Part shown: piece after piece, positions 53,038-64,000 of the stretch
How positions within the stretch are numbered: position 1 is the stretch's first letter
Layout: each line of letters opens with the position of its first letter
Source: Aphanomyces cochlioides
Taxonomy: Eukaryota > Oomycota > Saprolegniomycetes > Saprolegniales > Verrucalvaceae
Direction of reading: 5' to 3'
DNA length: 64,000 nucleotides
Assembly: GCA_019828595.1 (NCBI GenBank)
Contig: JAHQRK010000007.1
Span: forward strand, 1,302,001-1,366,000
Made by a program: the position numbers and the translations under genes
The notes under the pieces: generated by a model
Told to the model about the DNA's origin: nothing
Databases searched by the model: none
What the model saw: the letters and a program-made list of their open reading frames with translations, nothing else

Positions 53038-56000
53038 CTAGACATCGACTTGGTAAATCCACAAGGCGCTTTCGTTCGATTCCGTCCGTTCCATCGCTGT
53101 CGCTTTCGCTTCTGCAATGATGGCCGCGTTGTTTTCTCGTTTGTGTCCGCCGCGTGCCGCCGAGAGCCTTCGCAAGTTGATGTTGGTCTTCTTGTTGGCT
53201 TCCATGATCGCTTCGTCGATTTCGCGCATCCACTCGGCCTTCATGACCGGCGACTCGGCCACGACAGTGAACGACTTGACGGGATTTAGAATCTGGAACG
53301 CATTGCGCATGAGAAGACTGTCTGGAATGTCCGCGAGGCGCGTCAGACGGAGCCGCAGCGACTGATGGGCATTGTAATTGCCAGAGATGCCCTTGTCCGC
53401 ATAGAGAAGCTGGTCATTGAAGAGGAAGAAGCGGTAGAGGCGATGGCGTCCCGTGCGGCATTTCTTGGTCAGATCGCCTTCTTTGATGAACTGCGTCGAG
53501 TCGTGGAGGTAGACATGGCTGCGGTTGATGCGCTTCGTGACAGACTTGAGCGTCTCGACCGTCTGCCGCTTCTGGATCGAGTCTTTCAGCTTGTTGACAT
53601 AGACGTGGAGGTCGCCGATGACTGCCCACGGGTCGCTCATGTCTTTGCCTTGCAGCCAGTCGGGCTGGTCGTCCGCGGCGGGTTCCTTGAGCGGTTCCTT
53701 GCCGAACGTCGGTCGATCGGATGTTTGTAGCTTGGTCAATTGGTTGGAAAATGCTTGGCGCTCGACGTTCATCTCCAAGAAGACGCAGATGGAAATGCAA
53801 TAGCGGAGCATGTCCAAGCACTGGAGGACGAGGCTCAAGTCGGCTTGGTTGTTGCTCAAAATCGTCGTCGACAGCGCCAAAAAGTGAAACCACACGCGCT
53901 CAAAGAGGATTTTGACCAAGTCGGGGCTGATGCTCGCGTCGACGCCGAAAAAGTTGAAAGTAAACTTGGAGCGCGCTAGATCCTTCATCAAATCTTCCGA
54001 CTGCGTGACCGACTTGGACAAGAGCATGCGGAACTTTTCGCCCTCGGCGTCGGCGTTGCTCGTGTGATCTTGCTTGTTGGGCATCGTGTACGCGAGCCCC
54101 TTGAGCTGGATCGGGTTGTTCAAAATGTCATCGTAAATGTCCTCCAGGAGCGCTTTCGGCACGTCGTTGCCGTTGTCAATGCCGCGGTTGTTCTTGACAA
54201 ACTGCTCCTTGGACATCTTGTTCTTCTTGACTTGGGGATTGTGCAAGTCGGTGTTGAGCATGATGATCGAGTACGCCAAGATCATGATCGTGTCGGAGCT
54301 CGAGAAGGAAGATGCGCCGGCCAAGTCTTCAAAGTAGCACTGGGCAAACGCTTCGACCATCCGCGCGATCTTTTGCGCCTCGCCGGGGAGTTTAAAGCCG
54401 CCGTGGGTCAAATAATGCCGCAGCGCCTCGACGAGCGTCATGCCCGTGAAGGAAATCGCGCGCGCGTACGTGAGACGAATATGTAATTTGAATTCTTCGT
54501 CGCCTTCGCCCAAGTAGTCGCCAATGTCGCCTTCGTCAAAGAACGTGTGGTAAATCCGCAAGAACGACGTAATGTCCCGCGGCGTTTCCTTGATCAAGCC
54601 CATCGCGATGAGATATTCGAGCGCTTTCTTGAAACTCTTGGTCTCGGCGATCTCCATGCCGCGTTTGAGCAATTGCTGGCTCTTCTTTTGCATTTGACTG
54701 CGCTCACGCACCGTGCCATAGACGGAACCGACGCGCGGACTCAAGAGCGGCGCAATGTCGTCTTCCTGCTGCGGCTGGTCGCTCGAAGTGATCGCTGTGG
54801 GCGTATCGCTGCTGAATTCGTCGAGTTCCCAGCCGCCTTTTTCCATCGATAGGAGCCGCGTGCGGTCGTTGCGCAGGATTAAATGCGCGTGGCCACTGGC
54901 GTCCATGAGACTTCGTAGAATGGCCAAGATCATCGTCAGCGATTGCTCTCCGATTTCAGACTCTTCCTCGACGTCGGTCGGTCCGCCATTCACGCATCCT
55001 GTCTCAGTAATGCTGCAGAGGACGGCGCAGAACTGCTCAAAGACTTTCCACTGCTGGACAAATTGCCGATCCATGTCAAAGTTGAGGAAGATCTCAATCA
55101 CATTGTGCGGGAGTTGGAACCACGGCATCAATTCCGTCAAGACGATCGACTGGTACGATGTGGCGGTCGCTCCAGGGCTGCGCAAGATGCGCAGGAAAAC
55201 GTTTTCAAACAAGAGCGCCAATTCGACTTTGAGATGGCGGCGATATTGATTCCACAATGTCGTGACGAGGCTCAGACACTCGCGCAAGACGGAATCGGAC
55301 CACATGACGCATGCGGAATTGACCACCGAGCAGACAAAGCGTCGAATTTGTTGGCCAAAGATCGGATGGTCCTTGAAAGTCGCCGTGCCGCTCAGTAGCG
55401 CCGTGTCGAGCATGTGCAGCGTGCTCTTGATCGAGGCACAATCTTTCTCGTACGCTTGGTCAACGGTGGAGCAATTGCGCTTCGTCGCGTACTTGGACAG
55501 CGTTGCAATTAGTTGAAAGACGTTGCTCTCTGCCTACGGAGAGGAGTTGTGAACCACTCGTACAGTGCACAATCGACGGTCTTACTGTTGTCTGAAGGAG
55601 GCCTTTGATGCAGCCTTGGATTTCGTGGCAAAAGCCAGGAGAATAAATCGACGAATGGCCCTAGAGACATCAGTGAGCTTGCATTTGGACGGTGGAGAGC
55701 GTGCCTTGATGATGTTGAGCGCGTTTTCATTCATCCTGGCGATTTCAACTGTCGTGACGACTTCCGTCGCGAGGCCGTAGACGATATTGGCCAGCGGCGC
55801 GTAGATGTGCTGGTCAAATGTCGGTGCGCTCGATGTGCTCGGGGTGTACAGCTTGGTTAAATTTTGCTGAATGATGTCCTTGACGAGCTCGATGCGCCGC
55901 ATGACGGAATGGATCAATTCTTCCAACGCGAGTTTGGCCACGCCGTCTTCGAAATCGTTCATGAACAGAAGCGCCTTGATGACTTCATGCAGCACGACGG

Positions 56001-57674
56001 ACGTAAACTCATGCGCGTGTTGTTTGATGATCTACGAAAAAATCGAGCGTGATATTGATGCGTTTCGGGTTTACCTTGGATAAAATGCTCATGACGATCG
56101 GGAGTCTGTCGCGCATGCCTTGCTGACACGACGTGTTGATCGTCTCGACGACGGCCGTGAGCAAGGAGGCATCTTGGAGCATCAATTGCGACTTCATGAG
56201 CTCGAGATCCATCATAGTTTCAAGGCGAGCAATAGCTTGGACGGCAATCGTGCCTTGTCGAATATGACAGGAGTAGAGAATCGGGTAGAGATATTTGATG
56301 AGCGTATTCAAGTCTGCGTCGTTGCCCAAGTCGCTCTTTCTCCGCGGGGTTTCTGGCGTCAGCACCACGTCGTCACTTGTCACGCTCTCGCTGCGGACTT
56401 CCACTGCTTTTTCGTCACCATCTACGTGATCGCCATCGAGAAACTCCGTTTGAATGGGCAAAAATACCGTCAAAGAACTTTCGCTTGTCCTTTGCAGGCT
56501 CGGCGATCGTCGCCTGCCACCACAGAGGCTTTAGCTGCTCAACGAGGCCAATCTAATCCAATGTGAGTGGAAACCACGAAGAGACAAAGCCGTACATGCT
56601 TCTTGTAGCAGATGAGCACTTCGAGATTGGCGTGGAGATCCAACGAGTGGCCATTCGGCGTCTTGTCGATTTTCATGTACCCGTAGGGAACTTTTTCTCC
56701 TTTCTTTGGAAAGATGACCGCAATATCCATGATGGACGACGACGCCGAGCGTTTATAGCACATGTACAGCTTCTCCCCGCTAGTTCCCTATAGGAAACGA
56801 CGTGAATATGCTGCAATGCTGAGCAACTTACCGCGTTCAAGTTGGCAGGCACGCCGCGGCGTTGGACGAATTCATAATTCGGCGGTGGACTTTCACCGCG
56901 CTCGGGATAAGTCAAAATGATGTCACTGATGGGTGGCCGTTTGTGTCCAAATGTCGACAAGGACTCTCGTTTATGGCACAGGAAGACAAATTGGCCGCGA
57001 CGTCCACGATTCAAGTCGGCCTTGATGCCACTTGGAGACTTTTCAACCTACACGAGACGAATGACAATCGTAGAGCGTCTCCCGCGCACCTTTTCAAAGT
57101 CTTCGGGGACGATATCACCGCTAAAAACAACAGCCAAGTCTGTGATGGGAGATTGGACGGCGCCGGTGGCGTCGGATGTGTCCGAATCGTCTTTAGTCTT
57201 GAGGAAATTTGACTTCCACTGGTTGTAGTTGCTCTTCATTTTCTGGGCGATGGGGCTTTTCATCATACCGGCATGTAGAATCGCATTGTTCTCTTCCGAC
57301 GCTTGAACGGCATTTGCAATCGCCGTCGACGTTGCCGGCATGCATTGGAGTTGTTTCACGGACGTCGATGTGTTGGGTTGAATCGTCTGGAGGTAAATAT
57401 CGCGCAAGCTTTGAAAAGCTGATGGATCCGCATCGGTCTCTTTCAGAAGCACTCGAATATGCTCAGCAAAGGGTTCTTCCTTTGGACTTGTCGGGACGAG
57501 CATGTGCACTTCGCAATCCACGGGGGCAAAACGTGTGGGCGACGGCGTTCCAGCGGCAGTCGGCGAGATGCACGAGCTGTTTGTCGGCGAGACAACCGAG
57601 AGAGACGAGAGGGAACGACTGTGGCCACAACTTCCATCGGGGATCTGCAACGGCTCGAGCGCCCGCTCCGACAT
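53038..57674 (-). CDS. ARF guanine nucleotide exchange factor: MABP, Sec7 and PH domains
   Basis: Seven exons: 57674-57090, 57047-56832, 56787-56596, 56552-56468, 56421-56075, 56031-55586, 55525-53038; introns 42-60 nt; 1,452 codons plus stop. Residues about 190-320 form a MABP beta-prism ('GIKADLNRGRRGQFVFLCHK', 'PPPNYEFVQRRGVPANLNAG', 'EKLYMCYKRSAS', 'IAVIFPKKGEKVPYGYMKID'). A helical HUS/DCB-like middle follows. Sec7 lies near residues 915-1,100 with the glutamate finger in 'FKLPGEAQKIARMVEAFAQC' and 'MLNTDLHNPQVKKNKMSKEQ'. A PH domain is near 1,300-1,430 ('EGDLTKKCRTGRHRLYRFFL'). Catalyses GDP release from ARF at Golgi or endosomal membranes. The acceptor at 55,526 (GAG) is unusual, and a small upstream exon cannot be excluded. 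Confidence 0.88.
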
Positions 57675-57868
57675 CCACGATTCAAAGTTAATTTTGGTCT
57701 TGTCACCATTCCATGCTCCATGTCCTGAAACGATCGGGTGATGAGCATCATCCGCTGAAACGGCTATTCATTTTTTGGAGAAATTTATTTGAACTTGATT
57801 TTTGTATTAAATCGCGTGAAAATATTTTAAAAGTAGAACCGTTTCACAATGACACACTGATTTCTCCA
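57675..57868. other. Short gap between Sec7 gene 5' end and bZIP gene 3' end
   Basis: Under 200 bp; the Sec7 frame is open upstream of its ATG to about 57,748 without another start. No other feature. Confidence 0.4.
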
Positions 57869-59277
57869 TCAAGTTGCCATCGGCTTGGCCAATGCATCGA
57901 GAAGCGCAGAGACGTCGTCCGCCGTGAGATCGTCGTCTGGTTTGTTGAGCAAGTCGAGGAGTGTTTGGTCTACTGGCGTCGAATCGACTGACGACCATGT
58001 GCTGAGGTTTTTGTCGCAATCCAGCGCTTTCTCTCGGTGTTGCGATGTCCACTTTTCGTAGCGGATGAGCTGCTCGGGGGTCAAGATGGATTGGATTGCA
58101 TGTGCGTGGCTCTGAATTGCTTGGCCTTGTCCCTCCATGCTCTTCTGAAATTGACTCAAGTATGTCTACAATCCCATCGTTATCCACAGAGAGCTGTACG
58201 AGGTTTGTACCAAAGAGTGGGCGATTTTGCGGCGTTCGAGCTTGGCTGCGGGGGCATCGCTCGCTCGATAGTGGCTCTTGATCTTCTCCTCTTGCTCCTG
58301 CGTGAGCCCTAGCTCTGTCGACAAGGAAGCCCAAAGGTTGTCTTTCTTGGGATCTTTGCCACCGTCGGTCGATTTTTTGCTTGATGTCGTCGACGACTTG
58401 ACGTAGAATGATTCGTCCTGCAAGATGAAGGACTTGAGTGTACATGGCATGAAGAATCCCCAACCTGAGTGCTCATCCACAGCAAGAAGCGAGTGTACGG
58501 AGATAGAAGAAGGCCATCCAAGTGCGTCAAGTAGTAATTCAGCACTGCTTGTCGCTCCTAGTCATGCATAATCACAAAGAGCTCAGCAGATGACCGAGTT
58601 TACCTTGGAGTGGGGGCCATATCGGTCTTTCATCAATTGTGCGCCATCGACGAGTTCAGCTTCGAGAGCGGACGGCAACGCTGAATTTGGTGGATAGACG
58701 GACAGTTTCTCGTAAAGTGACGCGACTAAATCTGTCTTGAGCGACTGTATCGTTGCATCTGCAGCTTCGAAACGTTCGGCGCGAGCGACATCGAGATCTT
58801 CTGTCAATTGGGCTACTTTTTCCTCAAGAAGTTCCAAGTACTGCTTCTTTCGACGACGACTATCTCGTGCTGAGATGCGATTTCTTTCAAGCCTAGCAGG
58901 CAATTATAAACGGTGTACGCAATGTTGAGTGCTCACCTCTTTCGTCTCTTTTCTTCTTCAGTGTCGAATTCCCCGTCGCCAAAATGGGACTCTGATCCAT
59001 TAAACTCCGAAGCGTTACTGCTTAAGGAGCTTCGCCTGAAGGACATGGTTGGACCATCGCCCTTGGGAGTACTTGATTGCCCAAATCCCATCTCACTCGG
59101 TGACATTGCAGGCATTGTTAACCCGAGCGCTTTGGCCGAATCGGACGGTTTGAGCGGACGTGCATTGAGAAGACTGCTTGAATTACTTCCATTCAAGGCG
59201 AGGTACGTGAAGAGACTGTTGTCTTGATGCCGTATCGGCTGGCCGCCGCCACCGGCGCAGTGGTTGTCGCTTGCCAT
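57869..59277 (-). CDS. bZIP transcription factor (paralogue 1)
   Basis: Five exons: 59277-58937, 58892-58604, 58557-58465, 58417-58211, 58165-57869; introns 44-47 nt; 408 codons plus stop. The basic region 'KRRKRLERNRISARDSRRRK' spans the first intron, with the N-x7-R signature (N...R), followed by leucine-zipper heptads ('YLELLEEKVAQLTEDLDVAR'). Then a conserved domain shared by all three paralogues: 'YTRFLLWMST', 'LWASLSTELGLTQEQEEKI', 'ILTPEQLIRYEKWTSQH' and a C-terminal 'PDDDLTADDVSALLDALAK'. Nuclear DNA-binding regulator. Exon boundaries are at identical positions in the paralogues at 59,902 and 61,438. Confidence 0.92.
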
Positions 59278-59901
59278 GTTTTGCTGTTTCAAATATTCGT
59301 TTGCGTGTACAAGAAAATTCCAATGAATACTCGAAATTATAAAAAATAGTATCAAAACAATACAAAATTGAAAAATATCCATAAATTCAAAATTGATGAA
59401 AAATATCCATAAATGATACAAAATATGTATCTTTTTTCTAATTTGGTACAAAATCCAAATTATTTTCGCAAATTAGACAAAATGCGAACTTCGAAGTACA
59501 CAACTCTGATGGATTATTTTTCAGCATTTGGTTTATTTATTCAATTTTTTCTCGCTTTTTATAATATCAAATACCCACAACATCCGATCGTGCAATACAA
59601 GATTGCATAGAATTGTACGAGCATCTTGCTGTCGAAGCGCATTGAGTGGTCACGACGAAGATTTGCGGCTTTGTCTAGAGGTTGTGTTGATTGCGCCGCC
59701 CAGCTCCAGTGTTGCCTTTACTATGGCTTCTTATTTTAGCAATTTTGATAATGATTACTACGAAGTATGTTTTAGTTTATTTGGAATAAAGTATGGAAAA
59801 ATATTACTTCGAAGTACTTCTTTTTGATTTTCATTATTTTTTTATTTCTTTTATAAAGCCGACTGAGGGCAGCCTCATTGCAAGCAAGTGCGACAGACAA
59901 T
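59278..59901. promoter_or_regulatory. Shared AT-rich promoter region of bZIP 1 and bZIP 2
   Basis: The 624 bp between divergent starts (59277 minus, 59902 plus). Holds a direct repeat AAAAATATCCATAAAT (near 59,371 and 59,399), and a palindrome ACTTCGAAGT at 59488-59497 and again, extended to TACTTCGAAGTA, at 59805-59816; a degenerate TACTACGAAGTA is at about 59,757. No coding signal. Confidence 0.5.
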
Positions 59902-61357
59902 ATGGCCGACATCAACCTCGACGATATTGATGCTACGATTGACTTGTGCCCTGAAGACGACGACCTACTAAACTACTTTTTATCGGGGTCCGGTGGCGCG
60001 GGCGGTCTTTTGGACGAACTCTCGATTGAAGCGTCCGCAGCGGCCGCACTTGATGTGGGCATTCCGACCCACAACACCAACCCAGTGACTGATTTCGGCT
60101 ACAATCGCCCTCCAGTGTCCAAGACGTCTTATAGCCAAAGCCACGCCTCAGTTGAGACTGCTAGCACATCTTCCTCGGCAGATTATGATGGTCCGGAAGC
60201 GGACAACGAACTCGATACAGATGAAGAGAAGCGACGCAAGAGGTATTTTGCCGCACGCACGGGCGAGTAGTTTTCTGATGTTATGTGTAGACTTGAGCGA
60301 AATCGTATCTCAGCGCGCGACAGTCGTGCTCGCAAGAAGCAATACTTGGAATTGCTTAAGAAGAAGGTTGCTCAACTGACTGCCGACATTGCGAGTGCAC
60401 GTGGACAGCATTTGGACTCGGCAGACTCGACACTATCCACTCAAAAAGCTAATCTCATCAACTCACTCTACGACAAAATTGCCACCTATCCTTTGGACTC
60501 ACCTCTTCCGCATGACCTCGAGGAAGAATTACGATCGAGTGTGAATTTGCTCTTGCATCGCTATGGCCCCAACTCGGACGTACGGCAGTCCCATGGCCTT
60601 CAAAGGAAGTCTAGCTAATGTCCATCTAGGAACGCCGTGCCGTGGTAAACTACCATTTCCAACAACTCGACAGCCTTCTTTTGCCTCCATACACTCGCTT
60701 CTTGCTCTGGATGAGCATTCAAGTAGGAACCGACTTGAATTCCTTGGAGGCATGACCGAAATTTACTGCAGGAAGAGTCTTTCTACACGAAAACAGCGCC
60801 ACCAGCGTCGTCAAGCAAGAAATCCGAAGAACGCAAGGACAGTGTGGCCAAGAAGGATGGACTTTGGTCAGCTCTGTCGACTGAAATGGGCATGACTTAC
60901 GAGCAAGAAGAAAAAATTAAGAGCCATTACCGGGCTAGCGACTCCAAGACAGCCAAGATGGAACGTCGAAAGATCGCCATGGCTGTGGTACGCCTCCGTC
61001 TCCATCATGGGAAGTGGAGCTGACTGTTATGCCTAGTCGTACTTGAACCAGCTCAAGCAGAACCTCGCCGAGAGATCCCAAGCTGTCTTAGCACATGCCG
61101 AGACGATTCAGACCATCTTGACTCCAGAACAAATGGTGCGATACCAGCATTGGGTGCTGCACAACCGCGACAAGTACCGTTCGATCTTGCAAGAGAAGAC
61201 TCTTCAGTTCGCCAACGCGTCTATCGTTGACCCCGAGGCGAAGATCAGTACAATCCTGCGCAAACCTGACCAAGACTTGACTGTGGAAGACGTCACAGCG
61301 CTCTTAGCAACGCTGTCCAAGCAGCACGTCACGCAACAGCAGACTTTGCGGGTGTAA
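59902..61357 (+). CDS. bZIP transcription factor (paralogue 2)
   Basis: Five exons: 59902-60242, 60291-60579, 60630-60722, 60772-60987, 61037-61357; introns 48-50 nt; 419 codons plus stop. Acidic N-terminus ('DLCPEDDDLLNYFLSG'), basic region 'KRRKRLERNRISARDSRARK' split by intron 1, zipper 'YLELLKKKVAQLTADIASAR', then the shared domain 'ERRAVVNYHFQQLDSLLLPP', 'LWSALSTEMGMTYEQEEKI' and 'ILTPEQMVRYQHWVLHNRDK', ending 'DQDLTVEDVTALLATLSKQH'. Same intron phases as its neighbours, so the three arose by duplication. Confidence 0.93.
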
Positions 61358-61437
61358 CGACTGCCATGAAGTTCCTTATGAAGGTGCGTTGGAAGTAGCG
61401 TTGCGTCATGTATTTCAACAATTATTTTAACATTGAG

Positions 61438-62843
61438 TTACTTTCGACGGGCTTTCGAGAGCGTCGCGAGCAGAGTCGTCACGTCCTCTACTGTGAGCTC
61501 CTGGTCTTGTTTGTGCAATATACTACTGATCTTTGCTTGGGGATCGACCGACGACGCGTTCGGGAAGCTCAGACCGCGCTCTGTCAGTGTTGCTCCAAAC
61601 CGCGCTCGGTTTTGTGACGCCCAGTGGTGGTATCGAATGGCTTGCGCTGGTGTTAGAATCGACTGAATTGAATCGGAATACGACTGCACAGCTTGCGATC
61701 GCTCAGCCAGGTTTTGCTTGAGCTGGTTCAAATAAGTCTACCATCGCTGTTAGATTCTTGGGGTTTTCTCTAGGCCGACGTACCACCGCCATGGCAATCT
61801 TGCGCCGTTCCATCTTGGCAGTCTTGGAATTACTCGAGCGATAATGCCCTTTGATCTTTTCTTCTTGCTCGTAAGTTAAACCCATCTCTGTCGAGAGTGC
61901 AGCCCACAGTTCATGCTTCTTTGCGACGGAATCCTTGCGATCACTGTCGCTTATCTTCTTGTTACTTGCTGCTGACGATCCTGACTTCGTATAAAAGCTC
62001 TCGTCCTGGGGCGAAACTTTAGGCATGTGAGATGAGGAAAATACTTACTTGTACACTCATCCAAAGCAAAAAGCGAGTATATGGGGGGAGGAGAAGGTTG
62101 TCAAGCTGCTGGAAGTGAAAGTTGACGACGGCGCGACGTTCCTACAAAATATGTTCAATTCTGAAAATTGACTTGAAGGAGCACCTCTGCATTAGGACCA
62201 TATCGCTCTTGAATGAGCTGAGCACCACGGCGCATTTCTTCTTCAACGCCAGGCGTCAATTGGCTGTTTGTAGGATACGCAGCCAAGTTTTGGTGGAGCG
62301 ATGAGACGAGCTGGTGTTTTAAATCATTCAATGTGTTGTCGGCTGAATCCAAATGTTCGCGTCGCGCGTCTTCGATTTCTTCCGTGAGCTGCGCAACTTT
62401 TCCTTCAAGGAGTTCCAAATATTGTTTCTTGCGACGACGGCTTTGACGTGCGGACTCTCGATTTCGCTCGAGTCTAAGGACAGGGTGATCAGTTTGGCGG
62501 ATTGTGTCGTTGTCGTCTACCTCTTTCGTCGCCTATCTTCCTCAGTACCGCCTTCATTCTCCCCAGTGGTCGGCGATTCTGGTCCTTCTAGCTCTGTCGA
62601 AGCACTGCTTGAGGTTTCAATGGACCTCTTATTGCCCACTTGCTTGGAGCTCTTCTTTTGAGTAGGTCGTGCGTGGGTTGTGGTAGAACGAGCGCTCACT
62701 TGCTTTGGCGGGTTGTAGAGGAAATCATTCACCGGGTCGTCTGGGGCAGTCGCGAGGAAGAACGACAGGAGGTCGTCATCTTCCGGCAGGAGCTCCAATT
62801 CCTCCACTGACAGAGCGCGATCATGTTCATCGAGATTCGCCAT
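61438..62843 (-). CDS. bZIP transcription factor (paralogue 3)
   Basis: Five exons: 62843-62521, 62473-62185, 62141-62049, 62005-61784, 61737-61438; introns 43-47 nt; 408 codons plus stop. N-terminus 'LELLPEDDDLLSFFLATAPD' parallels paralogue 2. Basic region 'RRRKRLERNRESARQSRRRK' and zipper 'YLELLEGKVAQLTEEIEDAR'. The shared domain is closest to paralogue 2 ('KDSVAKKHELWAALSTEMGL', 'YLNQLKQNLAERSQAVQSY'), so 2 and 3 are the younger pair, arranged tail to tail with 80 bp between stops. Confidence 0.93.
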
Positions 62844-62864
62844 TCTGTTGTGGTTTTCGTTGGG

Positions 62865-62871
62865 TGACGTC
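62865..62871. promoter_or_regulatory. TGACGTC (CRE-like) site upstream of bZIP 3
   Basis: GGTGACGTCGCG lies 22 bp before the ATG at 62843 (minus strand). TGACGTC(A) is the classic bZIP binding core, so self- or cross-regulation is possible; single occurrence, position-based inference only. Confidence 0.3.
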
Positions 62872-62879
62872 GCGATGTC

Positions 62880-63353
62880 CTCATGGAGGTGACTTCAAAG
62901 AACGACGACCATATGCATCATATCATGCACTCTTTTATGTCATAATGAAGTTGAAAAGAAAGCCACGACCATGTTCATATTCAACTTTTAGAAAATGGGA
63001 AAAAATTAAACTTGATATTTGTTTTTAAAATATGATTTAGGCCTCCTCTGGCAACCACCTCAAAATATCATAATTTGAGAAAATTTCAATAATATGCAAA
63101 AAAACTTATAAATTGAGAGGTACTGCATCTGGCAACCACATTTCTCAAAATATTTTGTGAAAATGTTTTGAGATTTTTTCATGTTTTATGCCAATAAAAA
63201 AATTGAGCGAATTGGACCATATTTTCTTCAAATTTTCTAAATTGACAACGGAGGGTGTTCAAGTCGACTTCACTGAGAAGAATCCTGGGCAAGCGCTTCG
63301 ATGATCTCCATTTTCCAATTTGCGCGCATTATTATTATTCTACTTGCACATCA
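62880..63353. other. AT-rich region with two MITE-like termini
   Basis: No gene. GGCCTCCTCTGGCAACCAC begins at 63040, preceded by TTA, and a second related end GGTACTGCATCTGGCAACCA begins at 63119. Both resemble the terminal repeats of the MITE at 30309. They probably mark the left end of the element that carries the Myb-like ORF to the right. Confidence 0.5.
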
Positions 63354-64000
63354 ATGACTATCTGGACCTTTGAAATGGACAAGATTTGGCTTGAAGAGCT
63401 CATCAAGCAATGCAAGGTCCATGGAAAACGAGCGAATAGTGGATACAAAAAGGAGGCATGGGCAGCAGCTCTCAATCTGCTGAATGATGCACGATCTCCA
63501 CCGTTCAAACTGTCCCAACTCAAATCACGCCATGATATACTGAAGCAGATGTATGGCACTCTTGCAGCAATTCTACGGACAAGCGGAATGGGTTGGGAGT
63601 CAGTGAGCTGTCAAATTGAATGCGAAGACAAGGTGTGGAATGATTTCATTGAAGGGAAGCCCGCAGCTTATCGTGGTTGGCGACATCGCCCATTCCCTCA
63701 ATATGACATGTGCCGACGATTATTTGATGGCATGATGACAACATGATCTCGCACAGTAGCTTCAGTTCCACTCCCTTGCCTTGATTCATCCTCTCCACGG
63801 GAAGACACCGCAGCGAATATTGTTCCTGAAGAGCTCGATATTGACTATGACAACGAGAGTTCAGATGAGGAATAGGAAGAAGAAACTTTACCCCAGAAAA
63901 GAAAAAGTCTCCGATTGGAAAGCCTCCTCAACGACGCCGCGTGCGGAATTCAATGGCATCAATGTTTCTTGATGAATTCAAAAGCTCAAGAGAAACCCAT
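63354..64000 (+). pseudogene. Myb/SANT-like DNA-binding ORF with in-frame stops, runs off the window
   Basis: From ATG 63354 (or 63375) the frame reads 'WLEELIKQCKVHGKRANSGY', 'WAAALNLLNDA', 'LKSRHDILKQMYGTLAAIL', 'GMGWESVSCQIECEDKVWND' and 'YRGWRHRPFPQYD', the Myb_DNA-bind_3 pattern of plant and oomycete transposon-linked proteins. TGA at 63744-63746 ends the first frame, but the same frame continues ('SSSPREDTAANIVPEELDID', acidic) through a second stop TAG near 63,870 into 'ETLPQKRKSLRLESLLND'. No splice site removes the TGA. Likely the decayed ORF1 of a DNA transposon whose transposase lies beyond 64,000. Confidence 0.7.

Noticed and set aside
59488..59816. Heat-shock elements
   Set aside because: TTCGAA lacks the two-base spacers of nTTCnnGAAn arrays; the palindrome is better treated as an unknown site.
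1..64000. CRISPR arrays, tRNA or rRNA genes
   Set aside because: No regularly spaced direct repeats with unique spacers, no cloverleaf with the GGTTCGAnTCC box, and no rRNA core sequence were seen.

Overview
The window looks like nuclear DNA of an oomycete. Nearly every conserved gene is broken by GT-AG introns of only about 36-60 nt, intergenic gaps are often under 100 bp, and the gene set includes oomycete families: START-FYVE proteins, a WRKY19-like cysteine-repeat protein, Crinkler-type REase-kinase proteins, oomycete bZIPs and SANT-like Harbinger proteins. A Saprolegniales (Aphanomyces-like) source is my inference; no marker gene fixes it. I built exon models by hand by choosing splice sites that keep reading phase and restore family motifs. 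In almost all conserved genes the summed exons are an exact multiple of three, which is independent support for the models.

Left part (1-27,800) is gene-poor and mobile-element rich. It holds a WRKY19-like gene, a five-exon START-FYVE gene, a membrane-protein ORF cut in two by a 5.8 kb Ty3/gypsy chromovirus (LTRs 243/242 bp, target duplication GGGTG), a short-chain dehydrogenase present as a 381-bp-arm inverted duplication, a Crinkler-type REase-kinase gene, a complete but decayed PIF/Harbinger transposon (16,594-18,939), an eleven-exon acyl-CoA oxidase, a second Crinkler-type gene with a one-base frameshift, and broken relics of the oxidase and of Crinkler genes.

Right part (27,800-64,000) is compact and mostly housekeeping: papain-like protease, UBE3D-like ubiquitin ligase, a MITE, pyroglutamyl peptidase I, DENND6, mitochondrial bL20, CCT7, SETD3-like methyltransferase, tRNase Z, an ARM-PHD protein, a small unknown protein, a domesticated pogo/CENP-B-like transposase, TDP2, a CH-TBC RabGAP, UTP7/WDR46, a nitrilase, a MABP-Sec7-PH ARF-GEF, and three paralogous bZIP genes in -,+,- order. 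A Myb/SANT-like ORF with two in-frame stops runs to the right end.

Three patterns stand out. The palindrome ATCCGGAT occurs eight times, always just upstream of housekeeping start codons. The inverted SDR duplication could form a long hairpin RNA. The Crinkler/oxidase pair lies next to multiple broken, rearranged copies of itself. No tRNA, rRNA or CRISPR array was recognised.
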